Assembly: GCA_934675115.1 (NCBI GenBank)
Contig: CAKUPH010000007.1
Span: 1-42,550, forward strand
Origin: an uncultured Oscillospiraceae bacterium
GTDB lineage: Bacteria > Bacillota > Clostridia > Oscillospirales > Oscillospiraceae
DNA: 42,550 nt
Direction of reading: 5' to 3'
Shown: piece after piece, positions 21,925 through 29,563 of the stretch
Numbering within the stretch: the stretch's first letter is position 1
Layout: each line of letters opens with the position of its first letter
Position numbers and translations under genes: made by a program
The notes under the pieces: generated by a model
Seen by the model: only the letters and a program-made list of their open reading frames with translations
What the model was told of the DNA's origin: nothing
The model's database searches: none

Positions 21925-23181
21925 GTTTGCGGCGGTGATCTCGTGAGAGATCAGCTGGTGCTTCAGGCAGTAGTCCACCAACTCGCTCTTGGGGTCCATG
22001 CCGACAACGTCGGCAAAGTTGGCGGTGGCGCACTGGGTCGGGGTGTGGGTCATGGCGTACAGGCACAGGTTGTTCACCAGCTCCAGGCTGGCCGCCAGGG
22101 TGTCCCGCTTCAGGGTTCCCCTGAACAGGCGGAACTCCACGGTGTGGGTGTTGGTCAGGTTCACGGCCTGGTAGCGGCCCGCGTTCTCCGTGTACAGGGC
22201 CTCGTCGGTGAGGATGTCGTCGGGCAGCAGCTGCCCGGCGTCGTCGCGGATGCGGCTGCCCAGCCGGGGCAGGGCCGCCCAGTTCTCCAGCTTGTCTACG
22301 GTCCGGCGGGAGAACGTCAACAGCTCGCCGCTCAGCCGCCAGGCCAGCAGGACCAGGTTCCCGGCGGCGATGCTCCGGCTATGCTGGTCCTCGCCCAGCT
22401 GGGCCCGGCCAACGTGGATGTGCAGGCCGCAGGTGCTGGTGTCGTGGGACTTGTACCCGGCCCTGTCGCAGAGCCGCATGATGTTCGCCCAGCGGAACTC
22501 GTACAGGTGATAGGCCAGGCTGGCGGGGTGGGAGACGATCTCAAAGCCGTTGCACCCCAGGCTGCCGTCGTGCTTGCAGTACAGGCGGCCGTCGGCGGCG
22601 TCGGTGACGCGGCGGGCGGTGGTCTCGTTGTCCTCTTCGCCCTCGTCCACCTCAAGCTCCACACCGAAGGTGAGGGTGGTGCTCTGGTCCTCGCGGCCCC
22701 GGTAGGCGATCTCGGGCTCCGGCTTATAGCCGTACCGGTGGATGCTGTCGGGTCGGTGTGAGGCGGCGCAGGAAGAGCAGTACCAGCAGCCGCCGATCTC
22801 TTCGGCGCAGTCGTACCGGAGGATCGCTCCGCAGTCCTCGCAGGTGATGTAGTCGTGATTCTCGTAGCAGGTGTCGCAGATGTCGTGGCCGTATTCGTCC
22901 GACCGGCCCCAGCGGGACGTGAACCAGCGGCCGCAGTCGTTGCATTGGGCGGCGTAGCTGTCCCGGCAGCTGGAGCACCAGCACTCGGACTCGGGGGTGC
23001 CCTCGTTCACGTAGTCCAGCTCGTCAAACGGGACGTACTCCATGCAGTGTTCGCAGTAGCCGTACTCGTCGGACAGGCAGTCCTCACAGACCAGATCGCC
23101 GTCTCGGGTCGTGGTCAGGTCATCGGGGTCGTGCAGTTCGCCGCAGCAGGCGCAGGGGATCATGTTCTCGTGTTCGTTCAT
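21916..23181 (-). CDS. Amidoligase with N-terminal zinc-ribbon array
   Basis: A 421-residue protein. Residues 1-140 hold about seven CxxC pairs (CACC, CEDC, CEHC, CSSC, CNDC, CEDC, CSSC), a tandem zinc-ribbon array that probably binds a protein or nucleic acid partner. Residues 165-421 match the glutamine-synthetase-like Amidoligase_2 domain: FGVELEVDEGEED, KHDGSLGCNGFEIVSHP, STCGLHIHVG and THTVEFRLFRGTL. These enzymes use ATP to join an amine to a carboxylate. It starts at ATG 23181 with GGAG upstream and leads the minus-strand operon with the glutaminase. The substrate is unknown: a phage or host protein, or a cell-wall peptide. Confidence 0.88.
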   Translation of the reverse strand: MNEHENMIPCACCGELHDPDDLTTTRDGDLVCEDCLSDEYGYCEHCMEYVPFDELDYVNEGTPESECWCSSCRDSYAAQCNDCGRWFTSRWGRSDEYGHDICDTCYENHDYITCEDCGAILRYDCAEEIGGCWYCSSCAASHRPDSIHRYGYKPEPEIAYRGREDQSTTLTFGVELEVDEGEEDNETTARRVTDAADGRLYCKHDGSLGCNGFEIVSHPASLAYHLYEFRWANIMRLCDRAGYKSHDTSTCGLHIHVGRAQLGEDQHSRSIAAGNLVLLAWRLSGELLTFSRRTVDKLENWAALPRLGSRIRDDAGQLLPDDILTDEALYTENAGRYQAVNLTNTHTVEFRLFRGTLKRDTLAASLELVNNLCLYAMTHTPTQCATANFADVVGMDPKSELVDYCLKHQLISHEITAANPA

Positions 23182-23570
23182 GTGAATAAGCTCCTTTCGA
23201 GTATGTGAAGTGTGCATTTGTCAAGGTTCGGGGAACCCGGCGGACCGGGTGGCTTGTCCGAAGAGGCGGGAGCCGGTTTGCTGGGTGGGGGTTCCGGTTC
23301 CTGTGTTATCCCCTTCACCTTCGGTTCAGGGGTAACACAGGACCGGACCCCCATAGGTTTTGGGGCCCAGCGGCACCGGGGCCCGGCGGGGCGGCTCTGG
23401 GGGACAACAGGGGGCCCGGCGCACATGAGGCGGGTCATAGCGGCGGCGTGTGCAAGCGCGCCACAAATCCCTCTGGGATTTGTCAACCCCTTTTTTCAAA
23501 AAACTTTTTCTCTGAAAAAGTTTTTTGCAGCTGCACGAAAGACGGCAGTCAATGTCAGTCCGGGCCGTGC
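23182..23570. other. Divergent intergenic region rich in hairpins
   Basis: No gene is supported. It holds a long imperfect stem-loop at 23287-23352 (arms around TGTGTTATCCCC and GGGGTAACACA), a 9-bp stem ACAAATCCC/GGGATTTGT at 23463-23483, and a 14-bp AT-rich stem (23497-23510 with 23514-23527) flanked by T and A runs. It separates the leftward amidoligase operon from the rightward late genes and probably insulates them. Confidence 0.6.
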
Positions 23571-23593
23571 TAAACTGGTATCATGAGATACCA
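23568..23593 (+). promoter_or_regulatory. Possible late promoter with overlapping operator
   Basis: TGCTAAACT (23568-23576) fits an extended -10; no good -35 is visible, as expected for an activated late promoter. It abuts the perfect palindrome TGGTATCATGAGATACCA (23576-23593). An ATG at 23583 lies inside this palindrome and is therefore not favoured as a start. Confidence 0.4.
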
Positions 23594-23612
23594 GGAGAGG
23601 AGGCGAGGAAGT

Positions 23613-24131
23613 GTGGCAAAAATGCAACAGAATCCGGACGGAAGCCGCACATGGGTCGGACTGAAAACGGATTTCACGAGCGAGGAGCTGTCCGCGAACG
23701 GCGTGAAAGGCGGCAAAGCGAGCGGCGTGACACGGCGCAGGCAGCGCACGTTCCGCGAGAGCATCAAGGCCATCATGGCCTTGCAGACTCCCGACGAAGA
23801 GAAGCGGCAAGTGCTGGAAGCACTTGGGGTAGACCCCACGGTGCTCAACGCCATCAACCTGGCGGTCAGCGGCAAAGCCGCTGCGGGAGACGTTGAGGCC
23901 GCGCGGTATCTGCGCGACACGGCAGGCGAGAAGCCCCGTGAGGGGCTGGAGATCGGCAATCTGGACGACAAGCCCCTTGCCAGTTTGGATATGTCCAAAC
24001 TGACGGATGAGCAGCTGCGGGTCATCGCGGCCCGGCGAAGCGCGGAGCCGTCGGGAGCAGACCGGATGGAGCGGAGCGAGGACGAGCGGAGCACCGCAGA
24101 GCGGGGCGCAGACCAGTCCGAGACGGAGTGA
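23613..24131 (+). CDS. Probable small terminase subunit
   Basis: A 172-residue protein upstream of the large terminase gene. The GTG at 23613 is preferred because GGAGAGGAGGCGAGG lies just before it; ATG 23622 is possible. The core (KGGKASGVTRRRQRTFRESI, QVLEALGVDPTVLNAINLAV, then GDVEAARYLRDTAGEKP) has the helical, repeat-length character of TerS-like packaging proteins of Clostridial phages. TerS recognises phage DNA and regulates TerL. The final 30 residues (from RSAEPSGADRM) are encoded by structured repeat copy B and are Glu/Arg-rich junk-like sequence. Confidence 0.65.
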   Translation: MAKMQQNPDGSRTWVGLKTDFTSEELSANGVKGGKASGVTRRRQRTFRESIKAIMALQTPDEEKRQVLEALGVDPTVLNAINLAVSGKAAAGDVEAARYLRDTAGEKPREGLEIGNLDDKPLASLDMSKLTDEQLRVIAARRSAEPSGADRMERSEDERSTAERGADQSETE

Positions 24132-24163
24132 AGCCGGGCGTTGCGAGCAGGCGGAGCGTGACA
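24040..24163. repeat. Structured dispersed repeat, family 1, copy B (124 bp)
   Basis: It starts GCGCGGAGCCGTCGGGAGCA and ends AGGCGGAGCGTGACA; exactly 124 bp, the same subtype as copy E in the portal gene. It overlaps the 3' end of the small terminase gene and supplies its stop codon. Confidence 0.85.
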
Positions 24164-24929
24164 TCCGAGGGCAGCGCGGAGCCCGATGAGGGCAGTCCGA
24201 AGGACTGAGTGTTGCACAGGTGTTGCACCACGGGCCGGGCTGAAAGCCCGGAGCCTTACGGCGGCAAGGGATTCAGGGAACACTACCACATTCTCAAGGA
24301 GGAATGTGCGCCGCTTTGCAGCGCGTGTATAGCGAAAAGCCCCCGGCCAATCGGGGCCCCAGTGAAGCAGGCTTCACTGGGAGAGGAGGGGCAGCGGATT
24401 GAGCGACGCCGTGGTGCTATGCACCACGGCGAGCGATAAGGAGCTTGCGCCGACGACGTGGGGCACTGTGTATGAGGGGGTGCGCGAACCCCCTCCCCCT
24501 CTGCTGAGCAGAGGGGGAGGACCCCGGCGGGGGGTATGGGCCCCCGAAGGGGGCGGGGTCGAATCCAGAAACGGGCCCCGCGAAAATCTCGACGGGGAAA
24601 AATCCGTTTTACCATATATAGGTAACTACTGGTCAACCAACAGACCACCCCCTGAATGGGGCCCCCGCAAGAGCCCAGCGCAAGCGGGTCTTGTGGGGAG
24701 AGGAGAAACGCCGGAATGGGCGAGTTTTCCCCGGAGAGGGAAACGAGCGATATGAAGGCCGTTTCGACGAGGGTTCCGGGCCACGCGGACACCGGGCAAT
24801 GGACGACATTCAGCGCCGGACCCGCGCCGCCCGTATCCCATATAGATCGCCGGCCCGACGAGGGGAGCGGTCCGGCGTGACACGTCCGCCCGACGGTCAA
24901 CCTCCGCCGCCGGGCGGATTCATAAAGAA
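24164..24929. other. Long non-coding stretch with many stem-loops
   Basis: About 770 bp between repeat copies B and C with no supported gene. Clear hairpins include CGCCGTGGTG/CACCACGGCG (24404-24428), GAGGGGGT/ACCCCCTC, CCCCTCTGC/GCAGAGGGG and a GGGCCCCCGAAGGGGG-type stem near 24540. Together with repeat C it leads directly into a tRNA and then a terminator. Large ornate phage RNAs such as GOLLD and ROOL are often next to tRNA genes, so a structured RNA is possible, though I cannot match a known family by eye. Confidence 0.4.
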
Positions 24930-25059
24930 GCGCGGAGGGTAGACGCATAGGGGAGCTTGGAACGGGGCGAGGGCGAGCGGAGGGCCGGGCAGCGGCCCGC
25001 AGACCAGCCCGAGACGGAGCGAAAGCGACCCGGCCATGCGTCCAACCCGCAGCGTGACA
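24930..25059. repeat. Structured dispersed repeat, family 1, copy C (130 bp)
   Basis: An exact 130-bp copy with the best outer stem (GACGCAT with ATGCGTC) and an inner stem GGGCC/GGCCC. It ends three bases before the tRNA. Confidence 0.85.
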
Positions 25060-25062
25060 TAT

Positions 25063-25139
25063 GTCGGGGTGACTGGAGATGGCGCCAGCACGGCCTCATA
25101 AGCCGGAAAACGTGGGTTCGAGTCCCACCCCCGAAACCA
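25063..25139 (+). tRNA. tRNA-Met (CAT anticodon)
   Basis: A 77-nt cloverleaf: acceptor arms GTCGGGG and CCCCGAA (six pairs, 1-72 unpaired), D stem CTGG/CCAG, anticodon stem CGGC/GCCG around the loop CTCATAA, T stem GTGGG/CCCAC around TTCGAGT, discriminator A and encoded CCA. The CAT anticodon fits elongator Met, or Ile if lysidine-modified. The anticodon stem lacks the three G-C pairs of initiators. The D stem is slightly weak, so it may be a diverged phage tRNA. Confidence 0.75.
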
Positions 25140-25341
25140 ATACCCAAAGCTGACAGAGTACGGGGGCAAGCTGCGGCGAGCCAGAATTTCGGCGAGCGTA
25201 CTGTCCCGTCAGCAGGGCCCGGCATCGGGAAGAGCCGTCCGACCTTCCGGGGCCCGCGTCGGACGAAAAACAGAACGCCGCGCAGCCTGTCTGAGAGCGG
25301 CAGACCCCGGGTGGCTGGTGGGAAAAGCCAATAACCCACAT

Positions 25342-25405
25342 CATGGTCCCGTTACGGGGACCATGAGAAAATACGAGAGCCGACACGCTGGGTGCCGGCT
25401 CTTTT
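25342..25405 (+). terminator. Terminator between the tRNA region and TerL
   Basis: Two hairpins in series: CATGGTCCCG/GGGGACCATG (25342-25365), and AGAGCCGACAC/GTGCCGGCTCT (25376-25402) followed by TTT. The second has the form of an intrinsic terminator and would end the tRNA/non-coding transcript just before the TerL Shine-Dalgarno. Confidence 0.65.
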
Positions 25406-26915
25406 ACATATAAGGAGGTCAGGGACTACGGACGATATTCAGACGATCAGCGCGGAGCTTGCCATGCGCGAGCTTGCGCGGCGCAGCTACGGCGAGTACC
25501 TGGCCTACGTGAACGGGCGGACATGGAAGCGGACGCGGTTCGCGGACTATCTGGCCCGTGAGGTGCAGGGCTTCATTGAGTCTGACACCGGGAACGCCTA
25601 CGACATTCTGGTGATCGAGGCGCCCCCGCAGCACGGCAAGTCCATGCAGATCACGGAAGCCCTCCCCAGCTGGTGCCTCGGGCGGCACCCGGACTGGAGG
25701 GTGATCCTGGCCAGCTACAACGACGACACGGCGGAGCGGTTTGCCCGGAGAAACAAGGAGAAGGTGGCCGGGTACGGCGAGGCGCTGTTCGACATCACTA
25801 TCGGAGACGTGAACCGCGCAACGGAGTTTGAGCTGGCGGCAACCGGCGGAGCGATCCCCGGGCGGCTTATCTCCCGCGGCATTCTGGCCGGTATTACCGG
25901 CAACCCCGCCAACCTGCTGCTCATCGACGACCCGATCAAGAACAGGCAGGAGGCGGACAGCCCCACGAAGCGCCAGCAGATCTGGAACGAATGGCTCAAC
26001 TCCCTGAAGTCCCGTCTGGCGGCGGGGGCCAAGGTCGTGGTCATTATGACCCCGTGGCACGAGGACGATCTGGCGGCGCGGCTGCTGGCGACGGAGCGGA
26101 ACATCCGCCTCATCCGGCTGCCGGTGGAGGCGGAGCTGGACGACCCCCTCGGGCGCGAGCCCGGCGAGCCGCTGTGCCCGGAGCTGGGCAAGGGAGCGGC
26201 GTGGCTCGCGCAGTTCAAGGACAGCTATCTGCACGACCCGGAGGGCGGACCCCGCGCGTGGTCGGCCCTGTACCAGTGCTCACCCCGTGTGGAGGGCGGA
26301 CATCTGGTCCGGCGGGAGTGGTGGAAATATTACGACCCGGCGAAGGTCGCGGTGTTCGGCACGGAGATCATCTCGGTGGACGCGGCGTTCAAGGGCAACG
26401 ACAACAACGACTTTGTGGCGATCGAGGTCTGGGGCAAGCTGGGGAACGACTACTACCTCCGGTACTGCCTGAACCGGCACATGGACTTCCCGGACACCCT
26501 CGCCGCCATCCGGACGGTGCGCAGGCTGTACCCCCGGGCCATGGCGGTGCTCATCGAGGACAAGGCCAACGGAAGCGCCATTATCTCGGTGCTCCAGAAG
26601 GAGATGTTCTGCATCCCGGTGACGCCGAAGGGCGGCAAGGAGGCCCGGGTGAACGCGGTGGCCCCGGCCATCGAGTCCGGCCACGTGTACCTGCCGGAGG
26701 GCGAGGCGTGGGCGGCGGACTTCGTGGACCAATTCACGGCGTTTCCCGCGGGCAAGCATGACGATATGGTGGACAGCGCCACGCAGGCTCTGAGCTACCT
26801 GATATGGAGCTCCGGGAAGGCGGCGCTCCCGCCGTCTCAGGAGCAGGAGGAGCCGCTTGCGCTGGTGGGTGACGACTTCCTCGACAGCGAAAAATGCTAT
26901 GACGTGTACAGTTAG
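25392..26915 (+). CDS. terL: Large terminase subunit (TerL)
   Basis: A protein of about 500 residues. ATPase domain: Walker A APPQHGKS (about residue 78), Walker B LLLIDDP, then MTPWHEDD. Nuclease domain: ISVDAAFKGNDNNDFVAIEV (about 326), VLIEDKANGSAI, and HDDMVDS (about 455), the three acidic RNase H-like sites. TerL pumps DNA into the capsid and cuts it. The start is uncertain: the open frame begins at GTG 25392, but that codon lies in the terminator stem. The strong AAGGAGG at 25412-25418 points to ACG 25428 or ATT 25437, while the first in-frame ATG is at 25464. Confidence 0.93.
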   Translation: MPALLHIRRSGTTDDIQTISAELAMRELARRSYGEYLAYVNGRTWKRTRFADYLAREVQGFIESDTGNAYDILVIEAPPQHGKSMQITEALPSWCLGRHPDWRVILASYNDDTAERFARRNKEKVAGYGEALFDITIGDVNRATEFELAATGGAIPGRLISRGILAGITGNPANLLLIDDPIKNRQEADSPTKRQQIWNEWLNSLKSRLAAGAKVVVIMTPWHEDDLAARLLATERNIRLIRLPVEAELDDPLGREPGEPLCPELGKGAAWLAQFKDSYLHDPEGGPRAWSALYQCSPRVEGGHLVRREWWKYYDPAKVAVFGTEIISVDAAFKGNDNNDFVAIEVWGKLGNDYYLRYCLNRHMDFPDTLAAIRTVRRLYPRAMAVLIEDKANGSAIISVLQKEMFCIPVTPKGGKEARVNAVAPAIESGHVYLPEGEAWAADFVDQFTAFPAGKHDDMVDSATQALSYLIWSSGKAALPPSQEQEEPLALVGDDFLDSEKCYDVYS

Positions 26916-26917
26916 AA

Positions 26918-27047
26918 GCGCGAGGGATAGACACGCAGGGGAGCCTGGACCGGAGCGAGGGCGAGCGGAGCCGCGCGCAGCGAGGCGCAGACCAGCCCGA
27001 GACGGAGGGAAGGATACCCGGCCGCGCGTCCAATCCGGAGCGTGACA
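26918..27047. repeat. Structured dispersed repeat, family 1, copy D (130 bp)
   Basis: An exact 130-bp copy immediately after the TerL stop, ending just before the next gene's Shine-Dalgarno. Outer stem GACACGC with GCGCGTC (a G-U pair), inner stem GCGC/GCGC: different bases from copy C but the same pairing. Confidence 0.85.
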
Positions 27048-27061
27048 AGGAGGGAACACAA

Positions 27062-27322
27062 ATGATCTACGTATTATACGGCGCGCTGGGCGTCCTGGCG
27101 GTGCTGGGCCTGCTGGTGCTGGGGGCGTTCCTCGGCTGGCGCGGGCACAGCGCATGGCTGGAGCACACGCGCAGGTCTGCCCGGCAGGAGGCGACCGAAG
27201 AGGAGCGCCGGGCCCTGATCGCGGACCAGCGGGCGTTTGAGAATATGCTGAGCTACAACACGGACACGGCCTACGGGCTGGTGCCCGATCTGGATGAACT
27301 GGCGAGGGGTGAGGGCGATTGA
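27062..27322 (+). CDS. Small membrane protein before the portal
   Basis: An 86-residue protein with an N-terminal transmembrane helix (YVLYGALGVLAVLGLLVLGA) followed by a charged cytoplasmic-type tail (RRSARQEATEEERRALIADQ). AAGGAGGG precedes the ATG and the stop overlaps the portal TTG start. Its placement between terminase and portal is unusual for a holin; the role is unknown. Confidence 0.72.
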   Translation: MIYVLYGALGVLAVLGLLVLGAFLGWRGHSAWLEHTRRSARQEATEEERRALIADQRAFENMLSYNTDTAYGLVPDLDELARGEGD

Positions 27323-29529
27323 AAACACCGTGGGATCGGGACCGAAAGACCAAGGCCTGGGAGCGGTATGAGCGCGGAAGGGCCTACAACAACCGGCTGA
27401 CGCCGAACCAGTACAACCTGGTAAACACCAACATCGAGTTTTTCGCCGGGAACCAGTGGCTGCATCTGGCCCAGACCCCAGCGATGCAGAAGCTGCCCAA
27501 GCCGACGTTCAACATCATCAAGCGCGTGGCCTCGCTGTTCGTGGCGTCGCTGACGTCCAGCGCGGCCTCGGTGAGCTTCGACGAGCTGAGCTATTATTCG
27601 GGTGACCCGATAGGCGCGGGCATTTCTGCGGAAACGCCGTTATCGGCTGGCGCCGACGCGCCTCCAAAGGGGGCCAGCCCCCTTTGGAGAACCCCTGCCC
27701 TACGGGGTGGACGGGGGCTTATGTCCTCCGAGCCCGGTCAGGGAGGTAGAGCGGAGCAGCAGGACGTAAATGGAGCGGCCATTGCCACCGCCGAGGTGCA
27801 GAACCTGCTGGAGAAGTTCAAGATGGACTACCGCATCCGGGAGGCTCTGTTCGACGGGGCCCAGACCGGCGACTACTGCGCACACTTCTGGTGGGACGCG
27901 GATGCCATCCCCTACGGCGGGGCGTTCGGCCCCTACCGCGGTGAGATCCAGATGGAGCTGGTGGACGGGATCAACGTCATGTTCGGCAATCCCAACACCC
28001 CGGATACGGAGCGGCAGCCCTACATCCTGATCATCGGCCGGGACACGGTGGAGCACCTCCGCGACGAGATGAAACGTCACCACGAAGCGCGGAGCCGTCG
28101 GGAGCAGGCCGGATGGACTGGAGCGAGGGCGAGCGGAGGGCCGGGCAGCGGCCCGCAGACCAGCCCGAGTCGGAGGGAAGCCGGGCGTCGCGAGCAGGCG
28201 GAGCGTGACAAGGACTGGGAAGATGGTTTTGAGGACAGCGAGCTCCAGCCCGACTCCGACTATACGGACCAGGCGGGCGTGGGCGGCAGGACGGAGCTGG
28301 AGGCCGATGCGCAGGACGGCAAGGCCCTCTACGTCATCATGTACGAGAAGCGCACCCACGAGGAGGACGACGTGGACCCGGACACCGGCGAGGTGCGGAC
28401 GGAGAACGTACTGGACAAGAACGGCGACCCGGTGCAGATGACCAGCGAGGACGGGCGGCCCCTCATCGGCGTGGACGGCCAGCCGGTATACAAGACCCGG
28501 AAGGCCCGGAAGCGGGTGACCAGCGTCCACGTGACGAAGGCCACCAAGAGCTGCGTGATCTACGAGGACGTGGACACGGGGCTGTCCCGATACCCGGTCG
28601 CCTGGGGCAACTGGGAAAAGCAGAAGAACCAGTACCACGGGCGGGCCCTCGTCACGGGGATCATCCCCAACCAGATCTTCATCAACTCCATGTTCGCCAT
28701 GGTGATGCGCCACCTTCAGCTCATGGGCTTCCCCAAGACGGTATACAACGCGGACCTGATCAGCCACTGGACCAATGAGGTGGGGCAGGCCATCGGCGTC
28801 AGGGGGCTCCAGCCCGGGCAGAACATCAGCCAGGTGGCCTATAACCTCCAGCCTGCGGATATGTCCAACCAGATCATTCAGGCCATCGACAAGGCGGTCA
28901 CGTACACGAAGGACTGTCTGGGCGCGACGGACGCACAGATGGGCAACGTGAAGCCGGACAACACCTCGGCCCTGATGGTGCTGCAATCCTCGGCAGAGGT
29001 GCCGCTGGAGAACACCCGGGCGGGAATGTACGAATGGCTGGAGGACATCGGCGCGATCCTGCTGGACATGATGGGCACCTACTACGGTCAGCGGCCCATG
29101 GTCCGGGACCGGGACTTCGACGAGATCGTCACAGACCCGTCCACCGGAGCGCCGATGCTCAACCCCATGACCGGCACCATGATGACGAACAAGGTCACCC
29201 GCAGGGTGGTGGTGGAGTACGACTTCACGAAGTTCAAGCATCTGTGGTTCAACGTCCGGGTGAACGCGGGCGCCACCACGTATTACTCCGAGATCGCCAT
29301 GGTGCAGACGCTGGACAACCTCCGGCGGGACGGTACGCTGGAGATCATCGACTATCTGGAGCGCATCCCCGACAAGCTCATCCCGCGGAAGGCGGAGCTG
29401 GTCCGGGAGCTGCGGCAGCGGGCGGCGATGCAGACCCGGGACCAGGCGGCAGCCGTTCGGAAGCAGAGCGCCGCCGGGGGCGGCATCGTGACGGCGCCGG
29501 ACAGCTACGTCCAGCGCGGACTGGGATAA
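27319..29529 (+). CDS. Portal protein carrying two in-frame repeat insertions
   Basis: A 736-residue protein starting at TTG, coupled to the previous stop. The core is recognisable as a podovirus-type portal: N-terminal YNNRLTPNQYNLVNTNIEFF and GNQWL, RVASLFVASLTS, central GRALVTGIIPNQIFINSMFA, and the C-terminal crown-side helices to the end. The portal forms the dodecameric DNA channel. Two stretches interrupt it: about residues 99-131 (27613-27710, repeat family 2) and about 257-298 (28087-28210, repeat family 1 copy E). Both keep the frame open and add low-complexity Arg/Gly/Pro segments. Without them the protein would be near 650 residues. Confidence 0.85.
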   Translation: MKTPWDRDRKTKAWERYERGRAYNNRLTPNQYNLVNTNIEFFAGNQWLHLAQTPAMQKLPKPTFNIIKRVASLFVASLTSSAASVSFDELSYYSGDPIGAGISAETPLSAGADAPPKGASPLWRTPALRGGRGLMSSEPGQGGRAEQQDVNGAAIATAEVQNLLEKFKMDYRIREALFDGAQTGDYCAHFWWDADAIPYGGAFGPYRGEIQMELVDGINVMFGNPNTPDTERQPYILIIGRDTVEHLRDEMKRHHEARSRREQAGWTGARASGGPGSGPQTSPSRREAGRREQAERDKDWEDGFEDSELQPDSDYTDQAGVGGRTELEADAQDGKALYVIMYEKRTHEEDDVDPDTGEVRTENVLDKNGDPVQMTSEDGRPLIGVDGQPVYKTRKARKRVTSVHVTKATKSCVIYEDVDTGLSRYPVAWGNWEKQKNQYHGRALVTGIIPNQIFINSMFAMVMRHLQLMGFPKTVYNADLISHWTNEVGQAIGVRGLQPGQNISQVAYNLQPADMSNQIIQAIDKAVTYTKDCLGATDAQMGNVKPDNTSALMVLQSSAEVPLENTRAGMYEWLEDIGAILLDMMGTYYGQRPMVRDRDFDEIVTDPSTGAPMLNPMTGTMMTNKVTRRVVVEYDFTKFKHLWFNVRVNAGATTYYSEIAMVQTLDNLRRDGTLEIIDYLERIPDKLIPRKAELVRELRQRAAMQTRDQAAAVRKQSAAGGGIVTAPDSYVQRGLG
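27613..27710 (+). repeat. Dispersed repeat, family 2, copy 1, inside the portal gene
   Basis: GGCGCGGGCATTTCTGCGGA through ACGGGGTGG, 98 bp, matching the reverse complement of 30391-30489. It contains the stems GGCATTTC/GGAAACGCC and CAAAGGGGG/CCCCCTTTG. It is translated in frame as GAGISAETPLSAGADAPPKG and so on. Confidence 0.8.
28087..28210. repeat. Structured dispersed repeat, family 1, copy E (124 bp), inside the portal gene
   Basis: A 124-bp copy of the copy B subtype. With two flanking bases it adds 126 bp (42 codons) to the portal without breaking the frame, encoding ARSRREQAGWTGARASGGPG and so on. Confidence 0.85.
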
Positions 29530-29563
29530 ACGCAGCTTGCGGCGACGAAGGGAGGTGAAAGCG

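Noticed and set aside
21241..22761. 506-codon plus-strand frame opposite the amidoligase operon
   Set aside because: Antisense to two genes with clear catalytic motifs; Val/Gly/Leu-rich shadow.
24304..24402. 32-codon ORF after CTCAAGGAGGA in the non-coding region
   Set aside because: The Shine-Dalgarno touches the ATG, the peptide is low complexity, and it ends inside a hairpin-rich stretch.
24897..25386. Minus-strand frames with GWDSNPR-like and GLEPTFSGL-like segments
   Set aside because: These are the familiar false translations of a tRNA gene and of the 130-bp repeat; the tRNA explains the signal.
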